Assembly: GCF_020748465.1 (NCBI RefSeq)
Contig: NZ_JAHZMP010000012.1
Coordinates: 1 to 43,242, forward strand
Source of the DNA: Terrisporobacter mayombei
GTDB lineage: Bacteria > Bacillota > Clostridia > Peptostreptococcales > Peptostreptococcaceae
Length of the DNA: 43,242 nucleotides
Reading direction: 5' to 3'
The notes beneath the pieces were generated by a model. The model saw only the letters and a list, made by a program, of their open reading frames with translations. It made no database searches and was not told where the DNA came from. The number at the start of each line of letters is the position of its first letter. The first letter of the stretch is position 1. Positions 16,011 through 24,254 of the stretch are shown in pieces. A program made the position numbers and the translations under genes.

Positions 16011-17003
16011 TTTTTCAATCTTCTTTCTTTTGCTCCCCTTTTATTTATAAACTAACCTGCTATACTTACTGCTATTTCTACTGGAGTTTTTGCATCTAGC
16101 TTTATTCCTATTGGAGCATGAACTCTTTTAAAATCTTCTTATTTAAAACCATCCTTTTTAAGTTCTTCATAGGTCATATTAATCTTTGATTTACTACCTA
16201 TCATTCCTATATAATACGCATCTGTTTTTAATGCTCAATTAAGTACGTTATAATCATATAAATGACCTCTTGTAATTATTAAAATATAGCTGTCATCATC
16301 TATACCTATATCACCTATTTCTTCTAAACTATCTAACACTATAGTCTTAGAGCTTGGAAAACTTTCTTTATTTGCAAATTCACTTCTATCATCTAAAACT
16401 ACAGTTTCAAATTCTATTATATCTAAAATTGTTACTGTTTATTTAGATACATGGTCAGCTCCAAATATGTAAGCCTTTCCCATAGTATGAACCTTTTGTA
16501 CAATAAATTTTTCATCATCAATAGCATCTGAGTGAATACTTAATCTTTCAATTCCATTTTCTAATTTATTTTTCATTAATTGACTTACTGAATATTGTCC
16601 AGTCAGATTATTTTTATCATCAATGAATAACATTTTTTCTTTTCTTAAAACTGTAACTATCCATCCTTTTTTGTGATTTTTTATAGCTTCAGTTACTTTT
16701 TTCATAATTGATAAGTTATTATTGTCGTTACAGCCCATATAATTTATAAGAATTTCTCCATTTCAACCACAAACCATTTCTGATCTATTAGCATCTTTAT
16801 TATCTAAATTAAACTCATAAATAAAAGATTCTTTATTTTTAATTGAACTTACACTTTTTTCAATACAAGATGCTTCCATTTTGCCCCCTCCTACTGTGGA
16901 GAATACGGAACCATATTCTCTTATTATCATTTGAGTCCCTTTTGATCTAGACGTAGAGCCAGTACTACTCACTATGCTAGCTAAAACAAAATTCTTCTTA
17001 ATC
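16007..17003 (-). pseudogene. XdhC-family molybdenum-hydroxylase maturation factor, broken by five in-frame stops
   Basis: XdhC proteins bind molybdenum cofactor and help insert the sulfurated form into xanthine-dehydrogenase-type enzymes. Recognisable along one single frame: NFVLASIVSSTGSTSR, GTQMIIREYGSVFSTVGGGK, MVCG, KAYIFGADHVSK, VVLDDRSEFANKESFP, DSYILIITRGHLYDY, AYYIGMIGSKSK and RVHAPIGIKLDAKTP. The frame is interrupted by TGA (16763-16765), TAA (16439), TGA (16235), TAA (16139) and TAG (16052). A piece is also deleted after DHVSK, where the Rossmann region should continue. The N terminus is missing and is replaced by the end of the C-GCAxxG-C-C gene. The natural stop TGA (16007-16009) survives. 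Nonsense changes without frameshifts suggest fairly recent loss. Confidence 0.88.
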
Positions 17004-17211
17004 TTCACCCTTTGAAGCAAAGTATCCTAAGATACATACACCTCCTGTAAGAGCTCCACATATTTTTTGATTAAAACCTAAACCTCCTATTAATCCTCCC
17101 ATGGCTCTAATTAAATCAGGGTTTTCTTTTCCTTCTAAGTCTAAAATAATTTTCATTACAATAATACCTCTTAGATTATAATTCCAGCATTTCCATATAT
17201 AATGCATCCAT
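16998..17211 (-). pseudogene. C-GCAxxG-C-C family redox protein, frameshifted and truncated
   Basis: The original start is probably ATG at 17209-17211 (MDALYMEMLEL), which runs into TAA after 11 codons. The body continues in another frame with EGKENPDLIRAMGGL and KICGALTGGVCILGYFASKGED, the glycine/cysteine-rich core of the C-GCAxxG-C-C family. The C terminus is deleted and fused to XdhC. In intact clusters (the DVU_1555-type family) it accompanies aldehyde oxidoreductase maturation genes. It starts four bases after the methyltransferase gene. Confidence 0.8.
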
Positions 17212-17215
17212 AATA

Positions 17216-17848
17216 TCAATCCCTTTTTTTAAGTATCACTAAAAAGTATCCTGTTTCTTTTTTTAAAATATCATTATTTATTTTATTATTTTGATTTCCC
17301 CTAAGTAATCCTGATAGCTCTCCATATTCCCAAAGAACCATTCCAAGATAATTTTTCCATTCTTGTGATTTATCTTGAAATATAATAGTTTGAAAATTTA
17401 AATCTGCAAACAATTTATTCCAGTAATTAAGAGTATATGTATCATCATGTATATTTGTTTGCTTAAAGAAAAAGTCACTTAGTAGAATTATGCCATTTTT
17501 TTTCAAAAGCTTTTTACAACTTTCTAGTATTTTTTCTGGATTTTTCATAACTGATAAGCTGCATTCAAATAAAATTAAATCAAAATAATTTTCTAAAAAA
17601 TCAAGATTATTTGCATCCATAACTTTAATATTTATATCTTTATATCTTTCCTTCCCTAAATTAATAACTTCTTCTGAGAAGTCGATTCCTGTTACATCGA
17701 ATCCCTTTTCAGTCAAATAATTAACTGAATATCCACTCCCACAGCCTACATCTAGCACTTTAACTTCCTCTTTTATTTTGTACCCTTCTATTATTTCATT
17801 TGCAAGATTTAAACCGCCTAGGCTAAATATATCCCTCTTATTAATCAT
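17216..17848 (-). CDS. Class I SAM-dependent methyltransferase of the molybdenum-hydroxylase cluster (DVU_1556-like)
   Basis: A 210-residue soluble methyltransferase, open and apparently intact. Motif I is VLDVGCGSGYSV (about residues 31-42). The acidic end of strand 2 reads GIDFSEEV, motif II-like FDLILFECSLSVMKNPEKIL follows, and GIILLSDFF is a later strand. Its substrate is unknown. Members of this subfamily are found with zinc-ribbon, C-GCAxxG-C-C and XdhC genes in aldehyde-oxidoreductase clusters, which is the context here, except that those neighbours are broken. Its start overlaps the stop of the zinc-ribbon gene by four bases (ATGA). With the enzyme lost it may be decaying next, or it may have kept a separate use. 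Confidence 0.8.
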   Translation of the reverse strand: MINKRDIFSLGGLNLANEIIEGYKIKEEVKVLDVGCGSGYSVNYLTEKGFDVTGIDFSEEVINLGKERYKDINIKVMDANNLDFLENYFDLILFECSLSVMKNPEKILESCKKLLKKNGIILLSDFFFKQTNIHDDTYTLNYWNKLFADLNFQTIIFQDKSQEWKNYLGMVLWEYGELSGLLRGNQNNKINNDILKKETGYFLVILKKRD

Positions 17849-18066
17849 TTATCTTCCAAAGCCTTTTCTACTCTCAGCATTTTTGAATATACTAGACTCT
17901 CGTCTATAAATATATTATTGCATTTTGGACATTTTGGTAGCTCAACAGGAGAGCTACTGCCTAAATACTCTAGAGTTACTTTTTCCCTTTCAAGGGGCAC
18001 ATTACATTTTGCACAAATCATGGACTCACTTGAGTAATTATAAAAGTCATCATTATTTTCTTTCAT
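17845..18066 (-). CDS. Small zinc-ribbon/redox protein of the molybdenum-hydroxylase cluster (DVU_1557-like)
   Basis: 73 residues with two Cys pairs, CAKC near residue 18 and CPKC near 46, the latter within LPKCPKCNNIFIDESL. This is a rubredoxin-like or zinc-ribbon knuckle arrangement. The frame is intact. The ATG at 18064-18066 directly follows the stop of the dicluster remnant, and its end overlaps the methyltransferase start. The ribosome site upstream (AGAGGTGAAT) is acceptable. A role in electron transfer or metal handling for the lost hydroxylase is inferred from gene order. Confidence 0.75.
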   Translation of the reverse strand: MKENNDDFYNYSSESMICAKCNVPLEREKVTLEYLGSSSPVELPKCPKCNNIFIDESLVYSKMLRVEKALEDK

Positions 18067-19034
18067 TTAATTCACCTCTATCTTCATTCTATGACTATAT
18101 GCGTTATAAACTAAATATTTACCTCCTTCAATGGTATACTCAACCAAAAATGTAACGTTTTTTATTCTATAATAGTCCAAATTATGATTGTTTGATTTGT
18201 TAAAGAATTTTACCTTAGTTTCTTCTGCATGTTTTATTGTATCTTCAATATTTTTGTATAAAATCATTTTATCTTCTAGCTCTTCTTTCAAATCACTACT
18301 CATAATTAAGTTAATATTATATTTATTAGTCTTATCTTCTTCCTGTGTTAAATCTAATTTTAATTGAACTCTGTTGTACCTTCTTTCAGAAATATTAGGT
18401 TTTTTATTTTTACCATCAAAATTGTATATTAATTGCAAAATATGTTTAGCTTCTTTATTTTGGCTTAAAAAACTATCTCTACAATTTATACACTAAGTTA
18501 AATAATTTAGTTTATTTTCTTTAATTCTTGATAGAACTATATTTTCCTTTAATTCCTTATTAGAAAAACAAGTAAGTCCACCATATCCACAACAAGTAGT
18601 TATTTCTCCGTTATAATCCAACTCTTTTAGATTAAACCCAAGTTTTTTTGCTATTTCTCGCACCTGATTTTGCAACTCATAATCGTATCTAACAGTACAT
18701 GGATCATCTATAGCTATTTCATCGTTATTTCCAATAAATTTCAATCGTTTATCATTAATATAATCATAAATAATATATATTTTTACCTAATATTTCTTCG
18801 CTTTCATATAAATCAACAAAGTAACCCTTGTTTTTTAATTCTATTGCACAACTTAATCCACTTAAACTCGTCCCAAATATTATAACTTTTTCTTTCTTTA
18901 TTAGGTTTTAATAAAACTCTTGCCTTTACTTCTTTACCATAGTTCATACATGCCAGTTCAAGTTGTCTAATATTTATAGAATTACCTAGATCTTTTCTTT
19001 TACATTGACTTTTACATTTTTCCTCACAAGCCAT
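18067..19034 (-). pseudogene. Flavin/dicluster-binding oxidoreductase, disrupted by frameshift, large deletion and a nonsense codon
   Basis: Three pieces of one protein are recognisable. At the start, MACEEKCKSQCKRKDLGNSI gives the N-terminal cysteine segment. Around 18900 the frame shifts into KVIIFGTSLSGLSCAIELKN, a dinucleotide-binding GxSxxG turn, which ends near 18795. After a large deletion comes a CCG-type cysteine domain (IDDPCTVRYDYE, TTCCGYGGL), then TAG at 18493-18495. In the same frame follow CINCRDSFLSQNKEAKHIL and a C-terminal tail ending EVN at 18067. The architecture fits the pyridine-nucleotide-disulfide-oxidoreductase/dicluster-binding proteins that pass electrons from molybdenum hydroxylases. 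It cannot yield a working enzyme. Confidence 0.8.
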
Positions 19035-19043
19035 ACTTATTAT

Positions 19044-19409
19044 TTAAGCATTTGCTCCAATTTCTAATCCTTCTAATGCTTCTTTAACTACATCTGGAGT
19101 AGCTGGTACCTTAGTTATTCTAGCTCCTGTAGCGTTAAATATAGCATTTAATATAGCTGGGTGAGGCGCTGCTAATGGTCCTTCACCAACTCCAGAAGCT
19201 CCATAAGGTCCATCTGGTCTTTCAGCTTCTTCATAATATATTTCTAAATCATCTGGTATATCTTCTATTTGTGGTATACCACATTTAACTAATGTAGTAT
19301 GCTTTTCTAAATTTTCTGTCAATGCAAGACCGATTCCTTGAGCTAATGCTCCATAAACTTGACCATCAACAACAAGTTTGTTGATTATTTTCCCACAGTC
19401 AACCATACA
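19044..19409 (-). pseudogene. C-terminal remnant of molybdopterin-dependent aldehyde oxidoreductase / xanthine dehydrogenase large subunit
   Basis: Only the last 120 or so residues survive: VDCGKIINKLVVDGQVYGAL, AQGIGLALTE, GPYGASGVGEGPLAAPHPAI and LNAIFNATGARITKVPATP. The GVGEGP segment includes the catalytic-loop glutamate of this enzyme family. Homology stops abruptly at about 19409, where an unrelated plus-strand fragment begins. The catalytic subunit is therefore lost, which explains why its maturation genes downstream are decaying. Confidence 0.85.
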
Positions 19410-19413
19410 TATG

Positions 19414-19811
19414 ATTAAAGATAATGTTTTAAATGAAGAAATTTTCAAAGAAATATTTGATAAGTTAGTTTCTATATCTAATGATAAGACCAATGAGGAA
19501 TTAATTACTTTGAGAGATTGTACTATAGATTATATTTTAGATTACTTCAACAATAATTTAACTCCAAACAATACTCCTTTAGATTTTATTAATTGTAATA
19601 AAATTACTGTGGAAGCTAAGGATAAAACTACTAATAGAATTTTCAGAAGAAATCTAGATATTTCTTACATAGAAAACTCTAAGGTTTAAAGTTGACGGGT
19701 GAAAATTTGAAAGGAGGACCATCAGAAATTGTATTTTTATCTGACACTGCAATAAATAAAATAATTTATGTAACTGGTCAAGGATTGAATAAATCAAGGT
19801 GCCATGACTAA
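19414..19811 (+). pseudogene. Unidentified plus-strand gene fragment
   Basis: A plus-strand frame opens right at the xdh junction (MIKDNVLNEEIFKEIFDKL) and ends with TAA at 19687. Protein-like sequence then continues in another frame (LTGENLKGGPSEIVFLSDTA, then INKIIYVTGQGLNKSRCHD) up to TAA at 19809-19811. There is no ribosome site at the first ATG. It therefore looks like the C-terminal part of a gene, cut at its 5' end by the rearrangement and frameshifted near 19690. I do not recognise the family. The rest of the gap to 20012 is AT-rich and holds only a hairpin. Confidence 0.5.
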
Positions 19812-19959
19812 TTTTGTTTTCTAATTAATTTAATGATATCATAAGAATTTTCAAAAATTAATTTCACCATAGTATATTTGTGCCTATTTTACTATATAAA
19901 TAATAATTAATTAAAATCATTCACAAATTAGATGATTTTTAATACCTTTGCATGTAAAT

Positions 19960-19985
19960 AAGGCATTACATAAATGTAATGCCTT
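19960..19985 (-). terminator. Terminator after the MurE-like gene
   Basis: AAGGCATTACAT (19960-19971) and ATGTAATGCCTT (19974-19985) form a perfect 12-base palindromic hairpin 27 bases after the MurE-like stop. The minus-strand tail is TTATTTACAT. On the plus strand TTTAATATTTTTAT follows, so it may act in both directions. Confidence 0.65.
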
Positions 19986-20012
19986 TAATATTTTTATATT
20001 ATAAATTATTCA

Positions 20013-21527
20013 TTAAGCTAATAATTGTTTTTCTTCTATTACTTTTTTTGCTTCATCTTTTGCAATTGCTATTTCATCAAAAGGTAATTTTTCTCCATTT
20101 ATTAATTGGTATTTTTCATGGCCTTTACCTGCAAGTACTATCATATCTCCTTCTTTTGCATTTCTAATAGTATGTTTTATTGCTTCTTCTCTATTTGCTA
20201 TTTTTATTACTTCACAAGAAGAACCTTCAAAAGATTCGGCTATATCATTTATAACATTCATCGGATCTTCAAAGTCTGGGTTATCTGCTGTAAGTATTGC
20301 TAAATCACATTCACGAGCAGCCACATCTCCCAATTCTTTTCTTCTTATTTCAGTTCTTCCACCTACTGAACCAAATAAGCATATTAATCTTTCATGTTCA
20401 TAGTTCTTAAGGGTTTGTAATATATTCTCTAAACTAACACCATTGTGAGCATAGTCGACTATTACAGTAGCATAAGGAAGTATTGGTAAAACTTCAACTC
20501 TACCACTTACCTTAGCACTTTTTAGTGCATCTATCATAATTTCTCTTTTTACATCTAAATATTTACAAACTGCTATAACTGCTAATGCGTTGTAAATACT
20601 AAAAGTTCCTGGAGAGCATATAAAGCATGGGAATGTTTCTTCTTTTGTATTGCAGTCAAAACTCACTCCTAGTGAGTCTATTTCTTTTGAATATCTTATA
20701 TTATTAGCAGTTAAGCCTGCATTATTTTCTATTCCAAAAGTCTCCACATCGCAAGTTGCTGCATTTATTATATCCTTTGCATAATCATCATCTGTATTAA
20801 TAATCCCATGTTTAGCCATTTTAAACAATCTTGCCTTACATTGTAAATAATGCTCAAATGTTGGATGCTCTTTTGGTCCTATGTGATCTGGTGATAAATT
20901 AGAGAATATAGCCACATCAAAATCTACATCCTCTACTCTATTTTGCATTATTCCACCAGAAGAAACTTCCATAGATACACATGTTACACCATTATCCAAC
21001 ATTTTTCTAAATATTCTATGTAACTCATAACTTTCTGGAGTTGTATTTTCTGTAACTTCATAAGTTCCATTGAAGAAAGTTCCGTTTGTTCCTATTACAC
21101 CCGTATTAACTCCCGATTCATTTAAAACAGTTGCAATATAATTAGTTATAGTTGTTTTTCCCTTAGTTCCTGTAACACCAATTACTTTTAGTGAGTTAGA
21201 TGGTTGTCCAAAAAAGTTATGTGATATTCTTGATAAACTTATTCTTGTATCTTCCACAAATAATTTCACTGTATCATTTGGTAGTTCCATAGCATATTTA
21301 CTAGACTCTATTCCTTTTTGTAGTAAAAATACTCTAGCACCATTGTCATAAGCATTTTTTGCAAATTTATGCCCATCTACAGTTTCACCTACAAGAGCAA
21401 CAAATATAAATCCTTCTTTACAACTTCTAGAGTTATATGATATATCTTTTATTTCAACTTCATCTATTTTTTCTAAAGGTAAGTTAGATGTAAAACTTAC
21501 ATCTTCCATTAATTTAAATAACTTCAT
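20013..21527 (-). CDS. murE: MurE-family Mur ligase (UDP-MurNAc-tripeptide synthetase-like), divergent
   Basis: A 504-residue ATP-dependent amino-acid ligase with the three Mur ligase domains. The P-loop is GTKGKTT (120-126), the carbamylated lysine is probably K231 (QCKARLF), and AGKGHEKYQ occurs near 466. Where diaminopimelate-adding MurE enzymes have DNPR, this one has DNPD (415-418), so the Arg that grips DAP is absent. The usual SSHAL and DFHGTM stretches read SSGGI and DHIGPKEHP instead. It is therefore either a lysine/ornithine-type MurE or a paralogue with another acceptor. Genes for a racemase and a D-Asp-ligase-like enzyme precede it in the operon, which suggests joint work on peptidoglycan or a related peptide. 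Confidence 0.82.
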   Translation of the reverse strand: MKLFKLMEDVSFTSNLPLEKIDEVEIKDISYNSRSCKEGFIFVALVGETVDGHKFAKNAYDNGARVFLLQKGIESSKYAMELPNDTVKLFVEDTRISLSRISHNFFGQPSNSLKVIGVTGTKGKTTITNYIATVLNESGVNTGVIGTNGTFFNGTYEVTENTTPESYELHRIFRKMLDNGVTCVSMEVSSGGIMQNRVEDVDFDVAIFSNLSPDHIGPKEHPTFEHYLQCKARLFKMAKHGIINTDDDYAKDIINAATCDVETFGIENNAGLTANNIRYSKEIDSLGVSFDCNTKEETFPCFICSPGTFSIYNALAVIAVCKYLDVKREIMIDALKSAKVSGRVEVLPILPYATVIVDYAHNGVSLENILQTLKNYEHERLICLFGSVGGRTEIRRKELGDVAARECDLAILTADNPDFEDPMNVINDIAESFEGSSCEVIKIANREEAIKHTIRNAKEGDMIVLAGKGHEKYQLINGEKLPFDEIAIAKDEAKKVIEEKQLLA

Positions 21528-21551
21528 AATATACTTCCTTTCTGATTTTTA

Positions 21552-21580
21552 AAAATAGAGTAGGTTAACTACTCTATTTT
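21552..21580 (-). terminator. Terminator-like hairpin between racemase and MurE-like genes
   Basis: AAAATAGAGTAG (21552-21563) pairs perfectly with CTACTCTATTTT (21569-21580) around five bases and overlaps the racemase stop codon. TTTTTAAAAA follows on the minus strand. Only about 25 bases separate it from the MurE-like start and no promoter fits, so it is probably a partial terminator that lowers MurE-like expression. Confidence 0.65.
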
Positions 21581-22275
21581 AGTTTTCTTCCGCTTCTTAA
21601 TATAGTTTCTCTAGCAAGGACTTCCAGGGAATCTATATAAAAATCTCCATCTAATTTATTATCATTTTTTAATATAGATAACTCTGTACATCCAAGAATA
21701 ACTCCATCACAATTATTTTCCTTTAAATAATCTACTATAGAATTGAACTTATCCATATCAGCTGGTTTTCCACTTTTTATATCATCGTAAATTATTTCCA
21801 TCACTTTAGACTGTCTATTTTCATCTAATACTAAATATTCTATATCATACTTTTTACACATGTTTTGGTATAAACTAGTTTTAATGTTTCCAGTAGTAGC
21901 AAGAATACCTAATTTTTTATGATTAGTAGCTTTAGCATGTTTAATTGTTTCCTCTACAATATTTACTAAAGGTATACTAACTCCATTAACTATTTTTTCA
22001 TAGAAATAATGTGCTGTATTACATGTTATTACAATAAAGTCTACACCATATTTTTCTAATCTTTTTGCATCGTCTATTAATACCTTTGATGGATCTTCAT
22101 CAGAGTTTCCTACTATAAAAGCTGTTCTATCCGGTGTAGTTGCTCTATTTGTTATTACCATATCCACATGTTCTTGGTCAGTCTTTGCTTCTGTCATATT
22201 TACTACCATTTCATAGAAATACACAGAGGCCATAGGTCCTAGGCCACCTAAAACACCTACAGTTATATTATTCAT
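21574..22275 (-). CDS. Aspartate/glutamate racemase family protein
   Basis: A 233-residue cofactor-independent amino-acid racemase. It opens with [12 protein letters not shown], carries both catalytic cysteines in their motifs (ITCNTAHYF, Cys85; LGCTELS, Cys196) and is full length. These enzymes interconvert L- and D-Asp (or Glu) by two-base catalysis with the Cys pair. The GPMAS start is usual in the aspartate-racemase branch rather than in MurI. The gene lies 12 bases after the ATP-grasp ligase gene, so supply of D-aspartate to that ligase is the natural reading, but this is inferred from context. Confidence 0.9.
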   Translation of the reverse strand: MNNITVGVLGGLGPMASVYFYEMVVNMTEAKTDQEHVDMVITNRATTPDRTAFIVGNSDEDPSKVLIDDAKRLEKYGVDFIVITCNTAHYFYEKIVNGVSIPLVNIVEETIKHAKATNHKKLGILATTGNIKTSLYQNMCKKYDIEYLVLDENRQSKVMEIIYDDIKSGKPADMDKFNSIVDYLKENNCDGVILGCTELSILKNDNKLDGDFYIDSLEVLARETILRSGRKLK

Positions 22276-22287
22276 ATTATCACCAAT

Positions 22288-23502
22288 CTACTTACAGTAT
22301 TTTTTAAATTTTCTAAATTGATTTACATGGTATAAGAATATATACCATCTTCTTTTGAAGTTTCCTTTTAAGTCAGCTTCATATCCAAATGATGTAGCAG
22401 ATTTTCCTGCAGCATCTAATTCTTTACATTTATTTACTAATTCTTGACTCTTTACATATTTATATACTACTTCTTTTGGTATACATCTCCAGAAGAACGG
22501 TTCTTTTTGTATTTTTAAGTCTAGCTCTTTGTTGTTAACTCTATCTTCTACAACGAACTTAGCTATGTTATTTCCTGACGATGTCACATAATAGTTACTT
22601 CTACCTTGTCTTAAGTTTATTTCAAATACTTTGTATTTATTGTCTCTTGTATCATATTTTATATCAAAGTTTGAATACCCTGTGTAGTTAATACTTTCTA
22701 AGAAGTTTTTGAATTTAGTCATAACTTCTTCATCATACTCTGTTACTATTGCAGCATGATTTCCTATTCCTTTTGGAGTATGTTCTTCTAATAGAACATG
22801 TCCTAAACATTGCATTTTGACTTTACCATTTTTATCTGAGTAGCAAGTTAAAACTCTCATGTGTGAGTCATCTCCAGGTATGAAATCCTGAACTATCATA
22901 GATTTTTTATAACCATGAGAATATATTTTTTCTATTTCTCTTTTAAATTCTTCTTCATCTTGAATAAGGTATGCTTTATTCATTCCTTCAAAAGCATTTT
23001 GGAAGAATGATATACTATCAGATGCTTTTAATATAACTGGATAGTTAAATCCAAAGTCGCCTATCTCATCACCTTTATTGTATATATATGTCTTTGGATA
23101 ATCTAATCCATATTCTTCACACATATTGTAAAATAATTCTTTTTCTATTAACTTATCTTTAAGCTCAGCACCTATATAAGGTACTATATACTTTTCTGAT
23201 AATACATCTCTATAATCTATTATTAATTCTGCATACTCATCAGTACATCCGTGAATTATAAGCTTTTTGTTTGGTTCAGCTAGTTCATCTGCAGTTTTTA
23301 ATAAAACTTTTATAAACTCTTCTTTATTTCCCATATTAGGATCAACTCTAAAATCTATTATATTACTGTCCTTAGTTGCTCCAAGTAACATCTTCCCGAA
23401 AGCTATTGACTTTACTCCATAAGCCTCATGATAAGCTCTAGCCACAGAATAACAGTTTATATCTCCACCAACCAATACAGGTTGAATTTTAATCTTATCC
23501 AC
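22288..23502 (-). CDS. ATP-grasp carboxylate-amine ligase, D-aspartate ligase-like
   Basis: A 404-residue cytoplasmic ligase resembling, from memory, the D-aspartate ligase of Enterococcus faecium (Aslfm) over its whole length: IQPVLVGGDINCYSVARAYH, MIVQDFIPGDDSHMRVL, GNHAAIVTEYDE and FEINLRQGRSNYYVT, with ATP-grasp Mg-binding residues in the E-N-L-R-Q-G-R segment. Aslfm activates the beta-carboxyl of D-Asp and attaches it to the Lys side chain of peptidoglycan precursors. Two GTG starts are in frame. I prefer 23502 because AGAGGTGG lies just upstream, whereas the GTG at 23511 is part of that ribosome site. It is the first gene of a three-gene operon with a perfect sigma-A promoter. Confidence 0.85.
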   Translation of the reverse strand: MDKIKIQPVLVGGDINCYSVARAYHEAYGVKSIAFGKMLLGATKDSNIIDFRVDPNMGNKEEFIKVLLKTADELAEPNKKLIIHGCTDEYAELIIDYRDVLSEKYIVPYIGAELKDKLIEKELFYNMCEEYGLDYPKTYIYNKGDEIGDFGFNYPVILKASDSISFFQNAFEGMNKAYLIQDEEEFKREIEKIYSHGYKKSMIVQDFIPGDDSHMRVLTCYSDKNGKVKMQCLGHVLLEEHTPKGIGNHAAIVTEYDEEVMTKFKNFLESINYTGYSNFDIKYDTRDNKYKVFEINLRQGRSNYYVTSSGNNIAKFVVEDRVNNKELDLKIQKEPFFWRCIPKEVVYKYVKSQELVNKCKELDAAGKSATSFGYEADLKGNFKRRWYIFLYHVNQFRKFKKYCK

Positions 23503-23538
23503 TTTATCCACCTCTTATTCTTTTTAAATACATTGGTT

Positions 23539-23567
23539 ATTATACTTTATTTCTCACAATCTGTCAA
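23539..23567 (-). promoter_or_regulatory. Perfect sigma-A promoter of the ligase-racemase-MurE operon
   Basis: Minus strand TTGACA (23562-23567), 17-base spacer, TATAAT (23539-23544): both boxes match consensus exactly. Transcription should begin near 23532, leaving a leader of only about 30 bases. Between here and the chemotaxis terminator I see no other feature. Confidence 0.88.
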
Positions 23568-23744
23568 AAAAACGACTGTTTTGTAAATCTCACTAAATGT
23601 TGAAATCTCAACATGTATGATAATGCAAGGCTTTATCTTAGAATAATATTTTAATTTTAAAATTTTAATATTATTGTTTCCTTATTTATCTACAATTAGT
23701 ATTTATAACCTTGTTAAAATATTAAATTAATTTAAATCTAAAAA

Positions 23745-23785
23745 TACTATAGATCAACTTATTTTACATAAATCAACCTATAGTA
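23745..23785 (-). terminator. Terminator of the chemotaxis operon
   Basis: TACTATAG (23745-23752) pairs with CTATAGTA (23778-23785), with partly complementary bases in the long loop (GATCAA / AATCAACC region). The minus-strand tail is TTTTTAG. It lies about 40 bases after the cheY stop. Confidence 0.55.
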
Positions 23786-23825
23786 TCATATAGTTTTTGC
23801 ATTATATTTATTTTATATAAATTTC

Positions 23826-24179
23826 TTATAACTTTGATAATGCACCTAAAAGTATTTCTTCTTTAAAAGGTTTTACTATAAATCCTTTAGCGCCATATAT
23901 AATAGCCTCTTTCATTTTTGCTTCTTGTCCTAGAGCTGAAACCATAACAACTGATGCTCCGGGATTTAATTTTTTAATCATTCTTAAAGCTTGTATTCCG
24001 TCAAGTTCAGGCATAGTTATATCCATTGTAACTATGTCTGGACTTAATTCTTTGTATTTTTCAACAGCTTCTAATCCATTTTCTGCTTCTCCTACTATTT
24101 CATACTCATAATTTGAAAGCATATTTTTTATTGTCATACGCATAAAAGCTGCATCATCAACTATTAATACTCTTTTCAT
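23826..24179 (-). CDS. cheY: Chemotaxis response regulator CheY
   Basis: A stand-alone receiver domain of 117 residues. It has the acidic pair Asp8-Asp9 (IVDDAAF), phospho-acceptor Asp53 (TMDITMPELDG), a Ser at the Thr/Ser switch (MVSALG) and Lys103 (IVKPF). It relays CheA phosphorylation to the flagellar motor. The frame extends nine codons upstream, but GGAGGAAAGTT sits directly before the ATG at 24177-24179, which also gives the standard CheY start MKRVLIVDD. It is the last gene of the che operon, 75 bases after cheR. The FliM encoded in this window lacks the usual CheY-binding peptide, so its docking site is an open question. Confidence 0.93.
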   Translation of the reverse strand: MKRVLIVDDAAFMRMTIKNMLSNYEYEIVGEAENGLEAVEKYKELSPDIVTMDITMPELDGIQALRMIKKLNPGASVVMVSALGQEAKMKEAIIYGAKGFIVKPFKEEILLGALSKL

Positions 24180-24254
24180 AACTTTCCTCCATTGTTTCAA
24201 ATACATTTTGTAACTTATTCATACTTATATTTTAATTCTTTTAGGATTCAAAAA

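Noticed and set aside
16763..16765. TGA in the XdhC remnant as a possible selenocysteine codon, given that such clusters can be selenium-linked
   Set aside because: The family has glycine here (CGG), the same frame also contains TAA and TAG stops and a deletion, and no convincing stem-loop insertion element was seen next to it.
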